Positions 1 to 10,640 of a stretch of DNA of 64,000 bases are shown here, one piece after another. The stretch comes from Branchiostoma floridae. Taxonomy: Eukaryota > Chordata > Leptocardii > Amphioxiformes > Branchiostomatidae. The notes under the pieces were generated by a model. The model was not told the DNA's origin and ran no database searches. It saw nothing but the letters and a program-made list of their open reading frames with translations. The position numbers and the translations under genes were made by a program. Position 1 is the first letter of the stretch. Every line of letters begins with the position of its first letter. The stretch is from assembly GCF_000003815.2 (NCBI RefSeq), contig NW_023365723.1, positions 326,699 through 390,698 of the forward strand. Reading direction: 5' to 3'.

Positions 1-566
1 TGAGTATACGTATAGACTATAGCTAACGAAAAAGATAATAAATATTGGGAAATGAACATTTAAAATGTATTCCTTGTCTTCTACCATCATCAGCATCAGT
101 TGACCTGATAATCTGTGAGTATTATCAAAAATAGTCGGTAGCAAGACTTAATTGGCGACGTGACGTGACTTCCTTGTACTTACCTTGTGTTCGTGTGTCA
201 TATTCACTGAAGGTTCTGCGAAGCCACAGCTTTAGAATGACCCTGCGCCCTCAACAAAGGTAATTGCAAAACAAGGTAATTGCTAAAAATTTGATTGACT
301 TCAAACCTGAAGTCATTTTCTGTTTCTTAGCATAATTCAAGCAATTAATCCAGGGCCAGAAACTAAATTTCATTTTCTATGTCACAGTATGTTGTGCTAG
401 TATCATGCTCATTTTCCATGAAGATAAATCCTAAGATTGAAACAGGGTTTACCGCTTTATAATACATTGTTATATTCTTTACCGTGGCAGTTAAAAGATG
501 TGCTCATAACACAGTAGAGGGAATAATATGATTGACACGCTTGCCTACTTCTATGTTTTGTTTCAG

Positions 567-802
567 GCGGGCAAGAGAACACTAGGCAAGAAGGACAAAC
601 AGCCCAAGACCATTCCCATTGTGACAGCAAATTTCCAGCGCTGCGATACTACAGCTTAAGCAAAGATGATATTGATATTATAATTAATGAATCTCTGTTT
701 CCGAAACTGTTTCAAAATCAAAATCACTCCACTTTGATTTGTAGTGTTAAAAGTTATGTATTTCTGACATTTATACCATTTTATACCTTGGGACATGATT
801 AG
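567..802 (+). CDS. exon-like open frame, unidentified
   Basis: A reading frame without its own ATG follows a good acceptor (pyrimidine run then CAG ending at 566) and stays open for about 78 codons to a TAG. The first half looks coding (CDSKFPALRYY, then an acidic KDDIDIII stretch); the second half is AT-rich and may already be 3' UTR. No family is recognised. It precedes, on the same strand, the two clearer exons at 1022-1705, so it may belong to the same gene. Low confidence. Confidence 0.25.
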
Positions 803-1021
803 TTATGAATGTGTGGAAATGTTTCAACAGTTAAGTGTATAAGGACAAAGTAAAAGGAAAGGTCACATGTAAACAAGATAAACTCAGGTATTGATTAACT
901 ATCGTGAAACCAAGTGAATTGATCCAAGCAGAACATTGAAATACCAATAAGAGGACTTTGATATGGGTTTAATATGACTTTTATCACCAAACGTAATATA
1001 ATTTCTGTCTATTTTTAACAG

Positions 1022-1705
1022 TATGACATCAAGGATAGCTGTCATACCGTTCATTCCAACTGACAAGCCCCACGACGCGATGACGGACACTGAATTGAGT
1101 GCTGATCTCGAGGAGGCAAAAGCGGAGGCACCTAGAGCTATTGGAAGTCTCATCTCCCTTGGCGAAGTGTTTCCAAGGGAGGAGGAGCAAGCGCTGCTAA
1201 GCAAAATTGAGAAAAGACTGGCAGCTATATTCCCACCTGGAACTCTGAGAACTACACAGGTCTATGCTCTGGTGTTGTGGTTCACAAAGAAGGTGAGTAT
1301 CACAATCCATTTTATATATGTGCTGCACAATGCTTCTTAACTGTTATATAGATTTTGAAATTTAAGTCAGAGACGATTCTTGGGTAAGATGTAGAATTAC
1401 ATGCAGCTGCCAGTGTTTTCACCTATATTCATTCTGATAGTATCTTAAAAGGAGCCGAAGTGTGTAGCATGCCCTAAATAGTGTTATCAAGTTTTACATG
1501 ACATACAAAATGTATTTGCAATTATGCTTAGGCCCTGGAACTTGCCGAACTTGATGATGAAATGGTGGCTGTGTGGGACTATGTCAAAACAACTGTGGCA
1601 CAGTTAGTCAGCTCAAACCTTGGAGCCACCCCAACGGCAGAAAACACGAAATCAGACATCATTGAGGCAATCAAAGTTACCATGTCTTCATTGACCTTCA
1701 GACAG
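1022..1705 (+). CDS. two spliced exons of an unidentified gene
   Basis: Exon one runs from an acceptor CAG at about 1021 to a donor AAGAAG|GTGAGT at 1292/1293. Exon two runs from TTAG|GCC at 1532 to AGACAG|GTATCA at 1705. Both junctions are phase 0, so the frame reads through without a stop for about 148 codons. The product is acidic and helical, with a glutamate/lysine-rich segment (ELSADLEEAKAEAPRAIGS, REEEQALLSKIEKRL) and then AELDDEMVAVWDYVKTTVAQ. I recognise no domain. The matched phases and both GT..AG borders argue for a real gene or a fairly young transposon gene; which of the two cannot be told here. Confidence 0.45.
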
Positions 1706-2173
1706 GTATCATTAAGTTATGCTAATCAAAGCACGTACTTAGTACATCTATTTCCTAGCATTTAACATTGATTTCTTGTCAGTTGCATTCACATAACGCA
1801 TGGTCTGAAATGTGCATTGTAGGAACCTCGAGCTAATCAACTGTGTGGTGAAGTCACCATTTAAACAGTCCATAACAATATTGTGCATGTACATGTGTGT
1901 GTTTTCAAAATCTACAGAAGGAACATCTGAAAATGTTTGACTATACTAGACAAAGGGTTATGTTAGTGTATGTTAGTGTTGTTTCAAGGTATGTACCATA
2001 TGGTTTCCATATATTTATCAATCAATCGGTCATTTGAACAAGTTTATTCTCCCAAGGGATGAGGGGGTTTAGTATAAAGGAAACAACAGCTGTCTAATGT
2101 CACCATTAGCATGTACTCAACGAGGACAGGACTAAATTGCAAACTGACACTTGTATAAATTGTGTTCTTGCAG

Positions 2174-2467
2174 ATGAACATGTGCCTTAGAGTGACAGAC
2201 ATCCACCCCGAAGGACCCCAGCTGGGCCAAAGCTGCGCGTGATCGCAATTTATCCTGAGTCACTACATGCCTTCACTGGAGACCCACGCTTCCACCGTGA
2301 TGAGCTGAAAAAGTCGACATCCGCCCACACCAGAGCAATTGTCTTCTTGCACGAGAAAAGCGACAAGCCTACATGGTCACCAAGCAAAGGAAAGGATAAA
2401 AAAGGCACGTCAACTCAGAAGAGTGCCATCATCATCCCGGTGGCAGAGGCACCAAATCTCGCACAAG
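2174..2467 (+). CDS. exon-like fragment, probably frameshifted
   Basis: A strong acceptor (TTCTTGCAG) at 2173 opens a segment that ends at a donor CAAG|GTACTT. In the phase continued from the exon before, it meets a TGA after 22 codons; in another frame it is open to the donor and reads RVIAIYPESLHAF, a lysine-rich stretch (SKGKDKKGTSTQKS) and IIIPVAEAPNLAQ. The best explanation is one small indel near 2230 in a once continuous exon. Function unknown. Confidence 0.3.
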
Positions 2468-3095
2468 GTACTTTAGGTGACAATATGTGCAAAAATTTGG
2501 ACCATCTAGGTTAAAGGCCATGACACAAAATTATGGAAGAAGTTGAAAATAGAAGTTTGAAGGAATATGTGTCTCTAATACACAATAACATGTTGTTCAT
2601 CCAATTAGGTTTAGTAGAAATTCCCTTTAGTAGAACCAACATTTGTGTAGTCGAAATATTTCATGGATATATGAAGTCTGTTGTACTTCTAGTGATGGGT
2701 AAGACGGAGGAAGTTCTCGGGCGTGTCATGAAAAAAAATACAAGCTCACGATTACATAAGACATGCTGCAAGAATTCAAAGATTACACCACTCCATGCCT
2801 GAGGGAGAAGTGTTTCGCCGTACATATCTACCTTGTGTTTGCAGGGCTTCCTAATCATTATGACCTTGTTATCTCATTTTTTTTCAATACAGTTTGTCAC
2901 AAAGAGGGTATGGGCCTGCTTTGCAACCTGTTGGAGAAGTACATGGAGCTCCACCCACCACCCTACAACCACAATCGGTAGTTTAATGGCGGGGCGTAAT
3001 CTACGTCCACCCAGTTACTGTTTGAGGGATTTCTGGACTTCACTACTTAAAATTTGAAAAAGCAAATTTCATTTTACTGTTAAGTTTGACAGCTG

Positions 3096-3121
3096 TATAT
3101 ATATATATATATATATATATA
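3096..3121. repeat. (TA)n microsatellite
   Basis: Thirteen uninterrupted TA dinucleotides. A simple repeat in intergenic or intronic sequence, with no coding meaning. Confidence 0.9.
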
Positions 3122-3528
3122 GTTTCTTGTATTTACTCATCTCTAAAGCTTCTAGATGGGCCAATCACTGGCCGGCGACAGTAGAATGCGTATCGGGAAA
3201 TATCTCTAACGGTCCCCAACCGTCATTCTTCAACCGTCCGTGTTCAGTGACACACACAGTTGCAGTTAGCTGACCTTAGCTGCGTGCGTTTCGACAGTCG
3301 GCAATCATGAGATGCCACTACAGCTTTGAATCTGAATCGTTCTGGAGAAAGGTAACGTGACAATATTTATCGTGATTGTCGTTGTCCGTGAAGGCCGATG
3401 TATGGTTGTCAACGCTTGAAAGAAATTTGAAAAGGCAGGGGAGGGGGGTTTAACGTACACTTAACCGATGAAGACGTTTAACTTATAATATATGTTACTT
3501 GCTGTCGCATGTATTAATCATGATTTAG

Positions 3529-3885
3529 ATTTTGGTACACGGGACAGTATTGTCAGCTTTGTTGCGAGATAGAACAATTCCACGAAGTCAACTTGCAGGG
3601 GCTTTTTCTGTTTTATCACTCAGAGTGCTTTATCCGGATGGTCAGGCGATTGCACTGAAGTTGGCCAAACAATTGAAGGCAACAAACTCAAGGCTGCAAA
3701 AGGCCATAGATGGATACAATGCCGTGGCTTGGGAGCCAAAACATCCCAATTTCCCAGTGTCTGTCCAGTTTCGGGAGGCAACCGACCCCTCTTGGCAAAC
3801 TTACTCGTGCCTGGACCCAAATACAGTAGAAGTCGAGCAACATACAAAATATATCAGAGCTTCAAATGTAGTCGTAGTTATATGA
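3529..3885 (+). CDS. exon-like open frame, unidentified
   Basis: The frame follows an acceptor (CATGATTTAG) and is open for 118 codons to a TGA. The coding-looking part covers the first ~95 codons: a helical stretch LAKQLKATNSRLQKAIDGYN followed by WEPKHPNFP. The last 25 codons are valine- and isoleucine-rich and may be read-through. A helix followed by an asparagine (YN) and a proline-rich linker is a layout seen near the C-terminus of several animal transposases, but the match is too weak to name a family. Confidence 0.3.
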   Translation: MLVHGTVLSALLRDRTIPRSQLAGAFSVLSLRVLYPDGQAIALKLAKQLKATNSRLQKAIDGYNAVAWEPKHPNFPVSVQFREATDPSWQTYSCLDPNTVEVEQHTKYIRASNVVVVI

Positions 3886-4224
3886 AATATATATATCATT
3901 GTGGCAGTAATTTGCATTGATAATATAAATGACCCGCCGAGGAAGATATTTCTGTCGTTTTGAAACCATGTATTATCGTGGTAAAATGCAGTGATGGAAA
4001 GTATGAGGTCAAACACTCAACTGAATATTTCTTTCGAACAACCAATAAAAATTTCCATGTGGTTCAGTTCAGTTCTTCGTTTCTCAGGAAGCTTAGGGCG
4101 TTTGATAGCTCAGATTAAAGAGATTATTTTTTTAATCTTTTTGTGTATTTCCTTCCTAAACATTTCGAGAACGGGTTTGTAGTATTGCAGTGAATCTCAT
4201 CAGTTGTGCAATTATTCTAGGGCG

Positions 4225-4487
4225 GTCTTTATTGTAGCATAGGTGAGACATTTACAGACCAACTACCGGAAATCGTGGACAGCGAGACTTCTGGAGGTGG
4301 AAAAGCGAACTGCAAAATCAATGAGTCAGTGGAAGAAGTTCGATCAGGCATAAGCAGTCCTGTTTCTCGGAAAAGACGGGCAGAAAAATGTCTACCTGGC
4401 ATTTCCCTCAAGGCTGATATAGCGGTAACAAAAAGTTATAACAGTACATTTGAAAGTATTACGTTCAGAAAGATGCTCCTATTTTGA
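4225..4487 (+). CDS. exon-like fragment with basic patch
   Basis: A short frame reads SETSGGGKANCKINESVEE and then a basic, nuclear-localisation-like patch (SRKRRAEKC). The sequence up to about 4425 looks coding and the tail does not. It lies between two other exon-like pieces on the same strand (3529-3885 and the small exon in the repeat at 4669). No family recognised. Confidence 0.2.
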
Positions 4488-4668
4488 GCCATGGATATTG
4501 GATTTTTCAGACTACTTACAATTCTTAGCAATTACATGTACATATGGAGCTCCTAAACTCTGTCAATCTCAATATATACCAATCACTTTAATTTGTTAAG
4601 ATATCCCAGTCGATGTATATAGTTTTGTATTTAGTATTTGTAGTTTGTAGTTTCTAAGCATGTTCTTC

Positions 4669-4815
4669 CTCCATTGGCAGTGGCTCATGTCCCAGTATGA
4701 GACTTCGGTAAGTGTTGAAAAGCCCGACTCAGACCAGGCAAAACTCCACATTTACATGTACCTTCACTTGGTAAGTAGCACACCACAGGATGCTGTGAGG
4801 CCAGTTGCAAGAGCT
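4669..4815 (+). repeat. dispersed repeat V, copy 1
   Basis: This stretch recurs in the same orientation at about 30806-30950. Shared parts include a mini-exon flanked by splice signals (TTGGCAG before it, CTTCG|GTAAGT after it), AGGCAAAACTCCACATTT, and CACCACAGGATGCTGTGAGG. The first copy keeps the better reading frame (DQAKLHIYMYLHL). It is a fragment of an unidentified repeated gene. Confidence 0.6.
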
Positions 4816-4999
4816 ACGGTAACAACTTCAAGGGACAGAACAAAAGCCACAGTTAACATTGCATCAGCTGACAATGCAAATGAATCTGAAGGTCAGTAAA
4901 AAATGACTTTGACATACCACTGTTCCCTACACAAAGCTTTTGTTGCATGAAGATTTTGTAAAGTTCTGCCTGCTATGTGTGTATCATGAAACCTAATTG

Positions 5000-5600
5000 G
5001 ATCATTAAGTCAGCATAAAGCCTTTATTAAGTTCTCAGCCTTTTTGTTTCTAAAATGGGTTTTGCAGGAAAAGGCAATGGGCATCGATGAGGCCATGAGC
5101 AACAGTCCCCTAATCCAGGCTCTCTAGTAACGCCTCTGAAAAAAACAGTGACGTCTGATTGGCTGTTCTTATCCTGAAGCATTTAAGCTGGCCATTAACC
5201 AAAACCCAAAACAGCTACAATCTATCAGTCAAATTACTGTGCTTTGATATTCGGTTCGGATATTCAACCACAGGTAACTTAAGGGAAAACGTTTTAACTT
5301 AAACCTCATGAACGTTAGTTATGTTATATATCAATCTAGTAGAGCTGAATTCAAAAAGGCATTCCAACCTATAAATTCGTAGAACCAATTCCAAAGAAAT
5401 ACCAAACTCAAGTCATTGTTGTTCTAAGCTCTATTGAAGAAGTTTTCTGTCCAAGTCAAGTTTTCTGTCAGGCGTACTACAAATAAATGCTCTGTACTGT
5501 CAGAGACAATGCAGCCTCGCAGTACTATGCAATAATCTAACACTGTGCTGCCTTTCCACCACAGGAACTAACCCTTGATTGTGGTGCTACGTTTGAACGA
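5000..5600. other. no gene recognised
   Basis: I see no supported coding exon, RNA gene or named repeat here. The sequence is AT-rich with short frames only. Confidence 0.4.
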
Positions 5601-5734
5601 ACGCAACCGGACGAAGGCAAAGCTGGACGAGTCGGAGGCTAAGCTGAATATGAGCAATTAATGAAGAGCTGCAGAATTTCGTGTCGGAGCTCAACGCAAT
5701 TAAAACAGTGCATGACATGACGAGGTTGGAGCAA

Positions 5735-6010
5735 GAGAAGAAGATCAAGGAAATGGCGAGTAAGTTGCACTGCACGAAGACCGTGACTGAGGAACATTTT
5801 CCAGCTTCGAAAAAGAACGGAACTGACACATGGAAAGGACCAGACGGCACCACCGCGAGCCGGCTTCATACATGGGAAACGCCTGGAAAGAGGCTAGAAG
5901 CAGTTGCATGTACGACCCTGCCTGGAAACCACGATAAAACATGTGCCACATAATAGCTTATACTATCAGAATATTTTTAACTTTACTGTTGGAGTAGTTC
6001 TACTTCACAA
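5735..6010 (+). repeat. dispersed repeat U, copy 1 (coding-like)
   Basis: A coding-like fragment reads KIKEMASKLHCTK, then WKGPDGT, ASRLHTWETPG and AVACTT. It recurs on the same strand at 34190-34475 with roughly four bases in five the same, and there the frame is also partly open. The protein-level match (WKGPDGT.ASRLHTWETPG.RLE) between two diverged copies shows this was once a conserved coding segment of a repeated element. The element is not identified. Confidence 0.6.
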
Positions 6011-7010
6011 TGACGTCAACCAACACTTGGGAGTGGAGAAGTATACGTTTAGGGGTAAATCAGCTGTGTAATGGCAAAGCAAAAAGAAAGCATCGGAGGC
6101 CTGGCGAGAAAAGTTGAAACGGAGGAACTGTAAAATAACTTAGCTTGAAAGGTTGGCAAAGGGCACTGGTATAATGTTCCTGTCGTATCTACTGATGAGC
6201 AATGAGCAATGAGACATGCTGACTTCTGGCACTGGATGAGGTGCATTGTTTGACAACATGGTATTTATCTTATCTCCATCAAATTCCTATACTACTCTTG
6301 TCAATGTAGCAAAGAATCTTGGGCGGAACTGGAACCATCATAGATGGAAGGACTTGATTTTGAAGCTCTGTATATCATGCAACTGTTGAACACCCATAAA
6401 CTAACCACGACGTATCCCTTATTCCTTTGTTTTGTTCAAAAGTGCTCGATAAAAAGTCCTGTATGTATCTTGCATTTGACAAAGATGCATTTTGACTGTT
6501 AGATTATCCATGTTAGATTATCCGTTTATAATATAACAATGATTTGAACACACACATCTCAGTACCAACGTGGATGGGGTTCGTTTTTCATATGTAGATG
6601 CAATATGAAAGCTACTTTCAAAGATGGGGGGATGGGATGGGTGACATTTGACGGTATGTTAAGGGGATTATATTGCCAGTTAAAGCTTATCGGCACACAT
6701 TTGCTTTGCTGTTTATTGATGTTGATATTAATGATGAGTCTATTCGTGTGTTTCAAGAAAGTATGCCAAACACGGTGCAGTCGGCCTCTGTGTAAGTGTA
6801 TAGCAGATGAAAATCACGTGTCCTCATTATATGTTTCATATGCCGTCCTATTGAATTAGAGAGAAAACTCTTGAAAAGCAGTATGCTATGTATTAACTTA
6901 TTCGATGACAGTAAGGCTACACATACTGTGAACGTTCTGAATAGTATGGATGACAAGGGTCAAACTACTTGTGTAATCTATGTTATGCAGATGTTTGTTC
7001 AGCCAGAGAT
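6010..7010. other. no gene recognised
   Basis: The stretch between repeat U and the SUMO retrocopy is AT-rich. I see no splice-bordered exon, structural RNA or repeat edge in it. Confidence 0.4.
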
Positions 7011-7014
7011 AATA

Positions 7015-7029
7015 TGGGTTCTTTGTCTT
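7015..7029. repeat. target-site duplication, left
   Basis: TGGGTTCTTTGTCTT, identical to 8837-8851. It flanks the poly(A) side of the SUMO retrocopy; the last two T overlap the plus-strand T run. Confidence 0.9.
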
Positions 7030-7057
7030 TTTTTTTTTTTTTTTTAAAGAAACAATG

Positions 7058-7063
7058 TTTTAT
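7058..7063 (-). terminator. polyadenylation signal AATAAA of SUMO retrocopy
   Basis: On the minus strand AATAAA lies about 13 bases before the run of A, which is normal spacing for a used poly(A) signal. It confirms the orientation of the retrocopied mRNA. Confidence 0.85.
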
Positions 7064-8502
7064 TGGATACCAACTTGGACATGTAATAACAAAATGCAGG
7101 CCCTCCCCCCTAGTACGACTAACATCTAAAACATAAAGTCTCACATACATGTTAGGGTAGTTTTCTTGTAACTGTGGATGTAATATTTCAGATGACCACC
7201 AGAGCATGATTTCTTTTACATAAAATGGCTGGAGTGTCCAAACTACATGTCTTGTTTACAATCTACACTTTTCACCAGGACCAAGCTTTGATGATGCAAA
7301 AGATGTATCCTAACTTAAGATTATCATTTTATCAATATCACCGGATTTGGAAATTTCTTAAGGTAACCAATCTAACTGATGGTCACAAAATGACTGACAA
7401 TGATAAAACTCAAAACTCTGTTGCTAACTTGTACCACAGGAACAAGCCACTATTCTTATGCAGAAAAAAATAGTCATCTTTGAAACTAATCACATAGGTA
7501 CAAGCTGCATTTATGAAGGATGCTTATACATGTAGGTGAACTGTATGAATGCCACTGACAATATTAGTTATACATGTTAAAGAAAGGTTTACTCATTTTT
7601 ACAGCTGTCCTTGATGTCTGTAGTAGGTATGTCACAGTTGATGGTAGCTCGAATCGAAGGTTTAGCAAAGATTATTATACAGGGGAACATAACATCTCTA
7701 CGACTACAACTAAATAAACACCACTTGTCTTTCAAACAACAATATAACTTCTATACACTTAGCAAACAAAGCCTAAGACTCCAGAATGTGATCTTGTGAA
7801 CATTTCATCCTTTCTTTTTGTTTTTCGGGGATGAACAGATAATGAGGCACTGAAACCCCAAAGCCACCAGGGACATTACAACATTTTACTAGATATTAAA
7901 GTTAAAATAAAACAATATTGTAAACTTTTCTGCATTGCAGTCCCCTGTTCACAGTAGAACGAGAAGTAGCAATGTACCAGACTTTCCAAAAAGCAAGCAG
8001 GCATTTGGGGACAACTATTTTTGTATTTCCACTACTCCACCCCTGCCCCAATGAAAAACTACAGGATATGTCAACTTTTTCCTCAAAATACTGCAAGCAA
8101 AATTTGCTACCTCTTCTGTCTGGGTTCCTTGCTGTGAAAAGGGGAATGCAAGTGGAGCTGTCCTGGTAGAAGGAACAACAGACAATGTGGGGATTCTGTC
8201 AAATCTCATCACCACTAGTGATACAACTGTGTAGCACAATTCTATCAAGACAAAGTATGAAACACAAGCGACATGGGATAAAGAAAGGGGCCATGTTTGC
8301 ATGTTCTTACAAAGCTGTGATACAAACTACACTGACTAAACTAAACTGGGGAATAATATCTTGATCAGTAACTCCTTGCCCAGCTTGTTTGGTACATGTG
8401 ATAGAACAGGACTGCACCATTGTATCTACAGGGGGATGAGATGTGCCAGCTTGCATGGACCATGTGATTTGGGTAGGTTGGAATGCAGGAAGCTGCCTTG
8501 GC

Positions 8503-8805
8503 TCAGTGTTCCCCCCCTCCTGTCTGCTCCTGGTACACCTCTATTATGTCGTTATCTGTCATTTCCAACTCCTTTGGTGTCTGGTCATCATTAATGCGTT
8601 GTCCATCAAATAGGAACCGCAATGAGTTGATAGGAACTCCCTGTCTCTGACAGTATGACTCTTTGAGCTTCCTCATCTGGGTGGTCATTTTCACCTTGAA
8701 ATGGATCTCACTGTTGTCCTGGCCCATAACTTTGAGTTTGATATACTGCTGGTCCCCCGATCCTGAACCTTCTGCCGGCTTCGCGTCCGAATTATCGTCC
8801 GACAT
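8503..8805 (-). CDS. SUMO1-like ubiquitin-like modifier (retrocopy, intact)
   Basis: A 100-residue protein of usual SUMO length starts at MSDD (start codon 8803-8805). It has the acidic flexible N-terminus, then a full beta-grasp domain: [44 protein letters not shown] and [10 protein letters not shown]. It closes with the diglycine that a SUMO protease exposes by removing the last residues (GEH). SUMO is joined to target lysines by the E1/UBC9 system, mainly in the nucleus. The wording is closer to vertebrate SUMO1 than to SUMO2/3 ([19 protein letters not shown]). An in-frame ATG ten codons upstream could add [10 protein letters not shown], but that part lies in the former 5' leader and the conserved SUMO start is preferred. 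There are no stops or frameshifts. Whether it is transcribed is unknown, because a retrocopy normally loses its promoter. Confidence 0.9.
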   Translation of the reverse strand: MSDDNSDAKPAEGSGSGDQQYIKLKVMGQDNSEIHFKVKMTTQMRKLKESYCQRQGVPINSLRFLFDGQRINDDQTPKELEMTDNDIIEVYQEQTGGGEH

Positions 8806-8836
8806 GTTGGCCGCATGAATGGCGCATCCATTCATT

Positions 8837-8851
8837 TGGGTTCTTTGTCTT
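8837..8851. repeat. target-site duplication, right
   Basis: TGGGTTCTTTGTCTT, identical to 7015-7029. It marks the 5' end of the retrocopied SUMO mRNA. Confidence 0.9.
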
Positions 8852-9006
8852 TATCTAGAAACATTGAAGACACCTGTAGAATAGTTGTTGCAAAAATAAA
8901 CCGTTATATGTATATACATAGCATACAAACTGGAATATTGCCCAGCTAATGTAGCAGATTCTAGACGCAATGGTAAGATGCCTATACTAAAATCAGTAAA
9001 TTACAG

Positions 9007-9785
9007 TGAAAGATGAAAAGAAGATATCAGAGATAAAACATTACTCTGTACTGGCCCTAAGTACAGGCTTACAGTGGAAAAGGGAGCACCTTACTATGAA
9101 AGACAAGGTAATGCGAGTTCATATTAGTGACAGTACGAAACGTGCACAATATCTAAGCTTCTTAAGTAGTATGATAGATGAAAAGTGGGATAGGACCCAG
9201 GGGTGTCTTGCTGGGGCAGGTTCCAGATTTTTCTGTACGGCTTGTGAAGCAGTAAGGGATGAGGCACTCTAATCAGTAGGTTCCATACAGTATTTCAAGG
9301 ACCTTGTCTGACATAAGGAAGACAGCTGCCTTGTGAGGCTAAATCCAAACAACCTATCACATGCTGCTCTGAGTCAGCAAGCTCATGGCGTAAAATGTGA
9401 ACCCTTGCTTACCACAGAGCCATGGGAACGAGGGATAAATGCTACATATGCAGATATTAACATGGGTAACTTTTTCAAAACATTAATCATTAGGGAAGTA
9501 GTCCAGGCTACAAGCTGGGAGAAAATAGCTGGTGTGAAAGATCTATTAGATGATGCGGAGAGGAGATTTGGTGCACATCTGAAGGCTACTGTTGGCCTCA
9601 ATCCCTCTGACAGAAATGTTTTAAATGTAGAGCAGCTGGTAGCACTTGTGAATGATCCAGCAAGAAGTGCACTCATAGATGTGTTGGGTCAGTTTTGCCA
9701 ACTGAGAAGGGTGTACAGGGCCAAGTGGTCGTTGATTGAAATGCCAGAGGAAGTACAAAAATATAAGCATGTAGCAGTGGAAAAG
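9007..9785 (+). pseudogene. RAG1-like (ProtoRAG-type) catalytic core, fragment A
   Basis: One frame of about 260 codons matches the RAG1 catalytic region in order. The segment LTMKDKVM...YLSFLSS precedes MIDEKW, which corresponds to the RAG1 GYDEKL motif holding the second catalytic aspartate (mouse D708); here it is the GAT at 9177-9179. Exactly 19 residues later, as in RAG1, comes the zinc CxxC (CTAC, TGT codons at 9234 and 9243), then EAVRDEA against DATRLEA. Further on, INATYADINMGNFFKTLIIR matches the RAG1 segment around ALHCDIGNAAEFYK, and LRRVYRAKWSL matches the stretch before the third catalytic residue. A likely acceptor precedes 9007 and a donor GAAAAG|GTAACT ends it. Two in-frame stops (TAA 9270-9272, TGA 9309-9311) break the frame. 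The regions with the first aspartate and with the catalytic glutamate are absent here. The family call rests on motif order and spacing; alignments were made by eye. Confidence 0.8.
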
Positions 9786-9789
9786 GTAA

Positions 9790-10640
9790 CTAACATTTGC
9801 ACCCATTTACCATGTGTACACTGTACCACAAAATAATCGAGCGTATCAGACATACTACAATAATAAATTCATGTTGATAGATGAGTGAGATATCCAATAT
9901 ATGAATTCCTGTAATTTATGATTAGCAAACTTCAGCTACTAGAGGATTGATTTCATTTGTGCCATTGTGTGTGCACGTGGTGATAACGTTTCAATAAGCA
10001 ATGTTTCTACTGAGACAGGAGTGCAAGTCATGCCATGACTCTGCTTAACAAGCAAAGCTCTTTGTATATCTATTCTGTGAGAAGTGCAGTCTATTGTTTG
10101 GTGCCACATCATGTTAGTGTTTTAGACTTTGGAGTCCATGCCGGTGATCAGTTGGCCACCCACCCTTTCCTTCACTTTGTGAACTGCGAGACGATAGAAA
10201 GAAGGAACAAGGAGGTATCATTTGGGGACCCAAAGGGTTGGAGGAGTCCCCGCAGCAAATGGGCAGAACAGGTGTCTCTTTTTTTTAATAAATATAATGA
10301 TCAGGAAGAATTTTTCCAATTTGTATAATGAACAGCCTGATAAGCTTCCTGATATTTTTGCAGGCTGTTGTACCAGGCCTCTACATCAGCTTTGGGGATA
10401 TCAGTTGTACAAGCTGCTGGGAAATAACTCTCATAAGATGGACCTGCATCTTCACCATGCATTCGAAGTACAATCAACGAGGACCAGACTGATCGCAAAC
10501 GCATTGAAGAAGATCAGCAAACAACACTTCTTGAGCATAAGTGGAGATGGGTTTTGAAAGAGGTTCTGCAGGCTGCTATTGATTGGGTATCAGAGTACCC
10601 AGACAGAGGCCAGGTTATTCATTGAAAAATCAAATTAAAT
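9790..10640 (+). other. exon-like piece, otherwise nothing recognised
   Basis: Within this stretch a frame from about 10090 to a donor GAACAG|GTGTCT at 10271 looks coding: SVLDFGVHAGDQLATHPFL, then RRNKEVSFGDPKGWRSPRS. No family is recognised and no acceptor is certain. The rest shows no supported feature. Confidence 0.25.

Larger units (their letters stand above)
7015..8851 (-). mobile_element. processed SUMO retrocopy with poly(A) and TSD
   Basis: An intronless mRNA copy is inserted in minus orientation. Reading the minus strand: a short 5' leader from about 8836, the SUMO frame (8805-8503), a 3' UTR of about 1.4 kb, an AATAAA signal (plus-strand TTTATT at 7058-7063), then a run of 18 A (plus-strand T at 7028-7045). 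The 15-bp sequence TGGGTTCTTTGTCTT stands on both sides (7015-7029 and 8837-8851) as a target-site duplication. These are the hallmarks of LINE-driven retrotransposition of a cellular mRNA. The target duplication is still perfect, so the event is young relative to the surrounding decayed elements. Confidence 0.93.

Noticed and set aside
8015-8302. 95-residue minus frame below the SUMO gene
   Set aside because: It lies in the 3' UTR of the retrocopied SUMO mRNA and has no domain.
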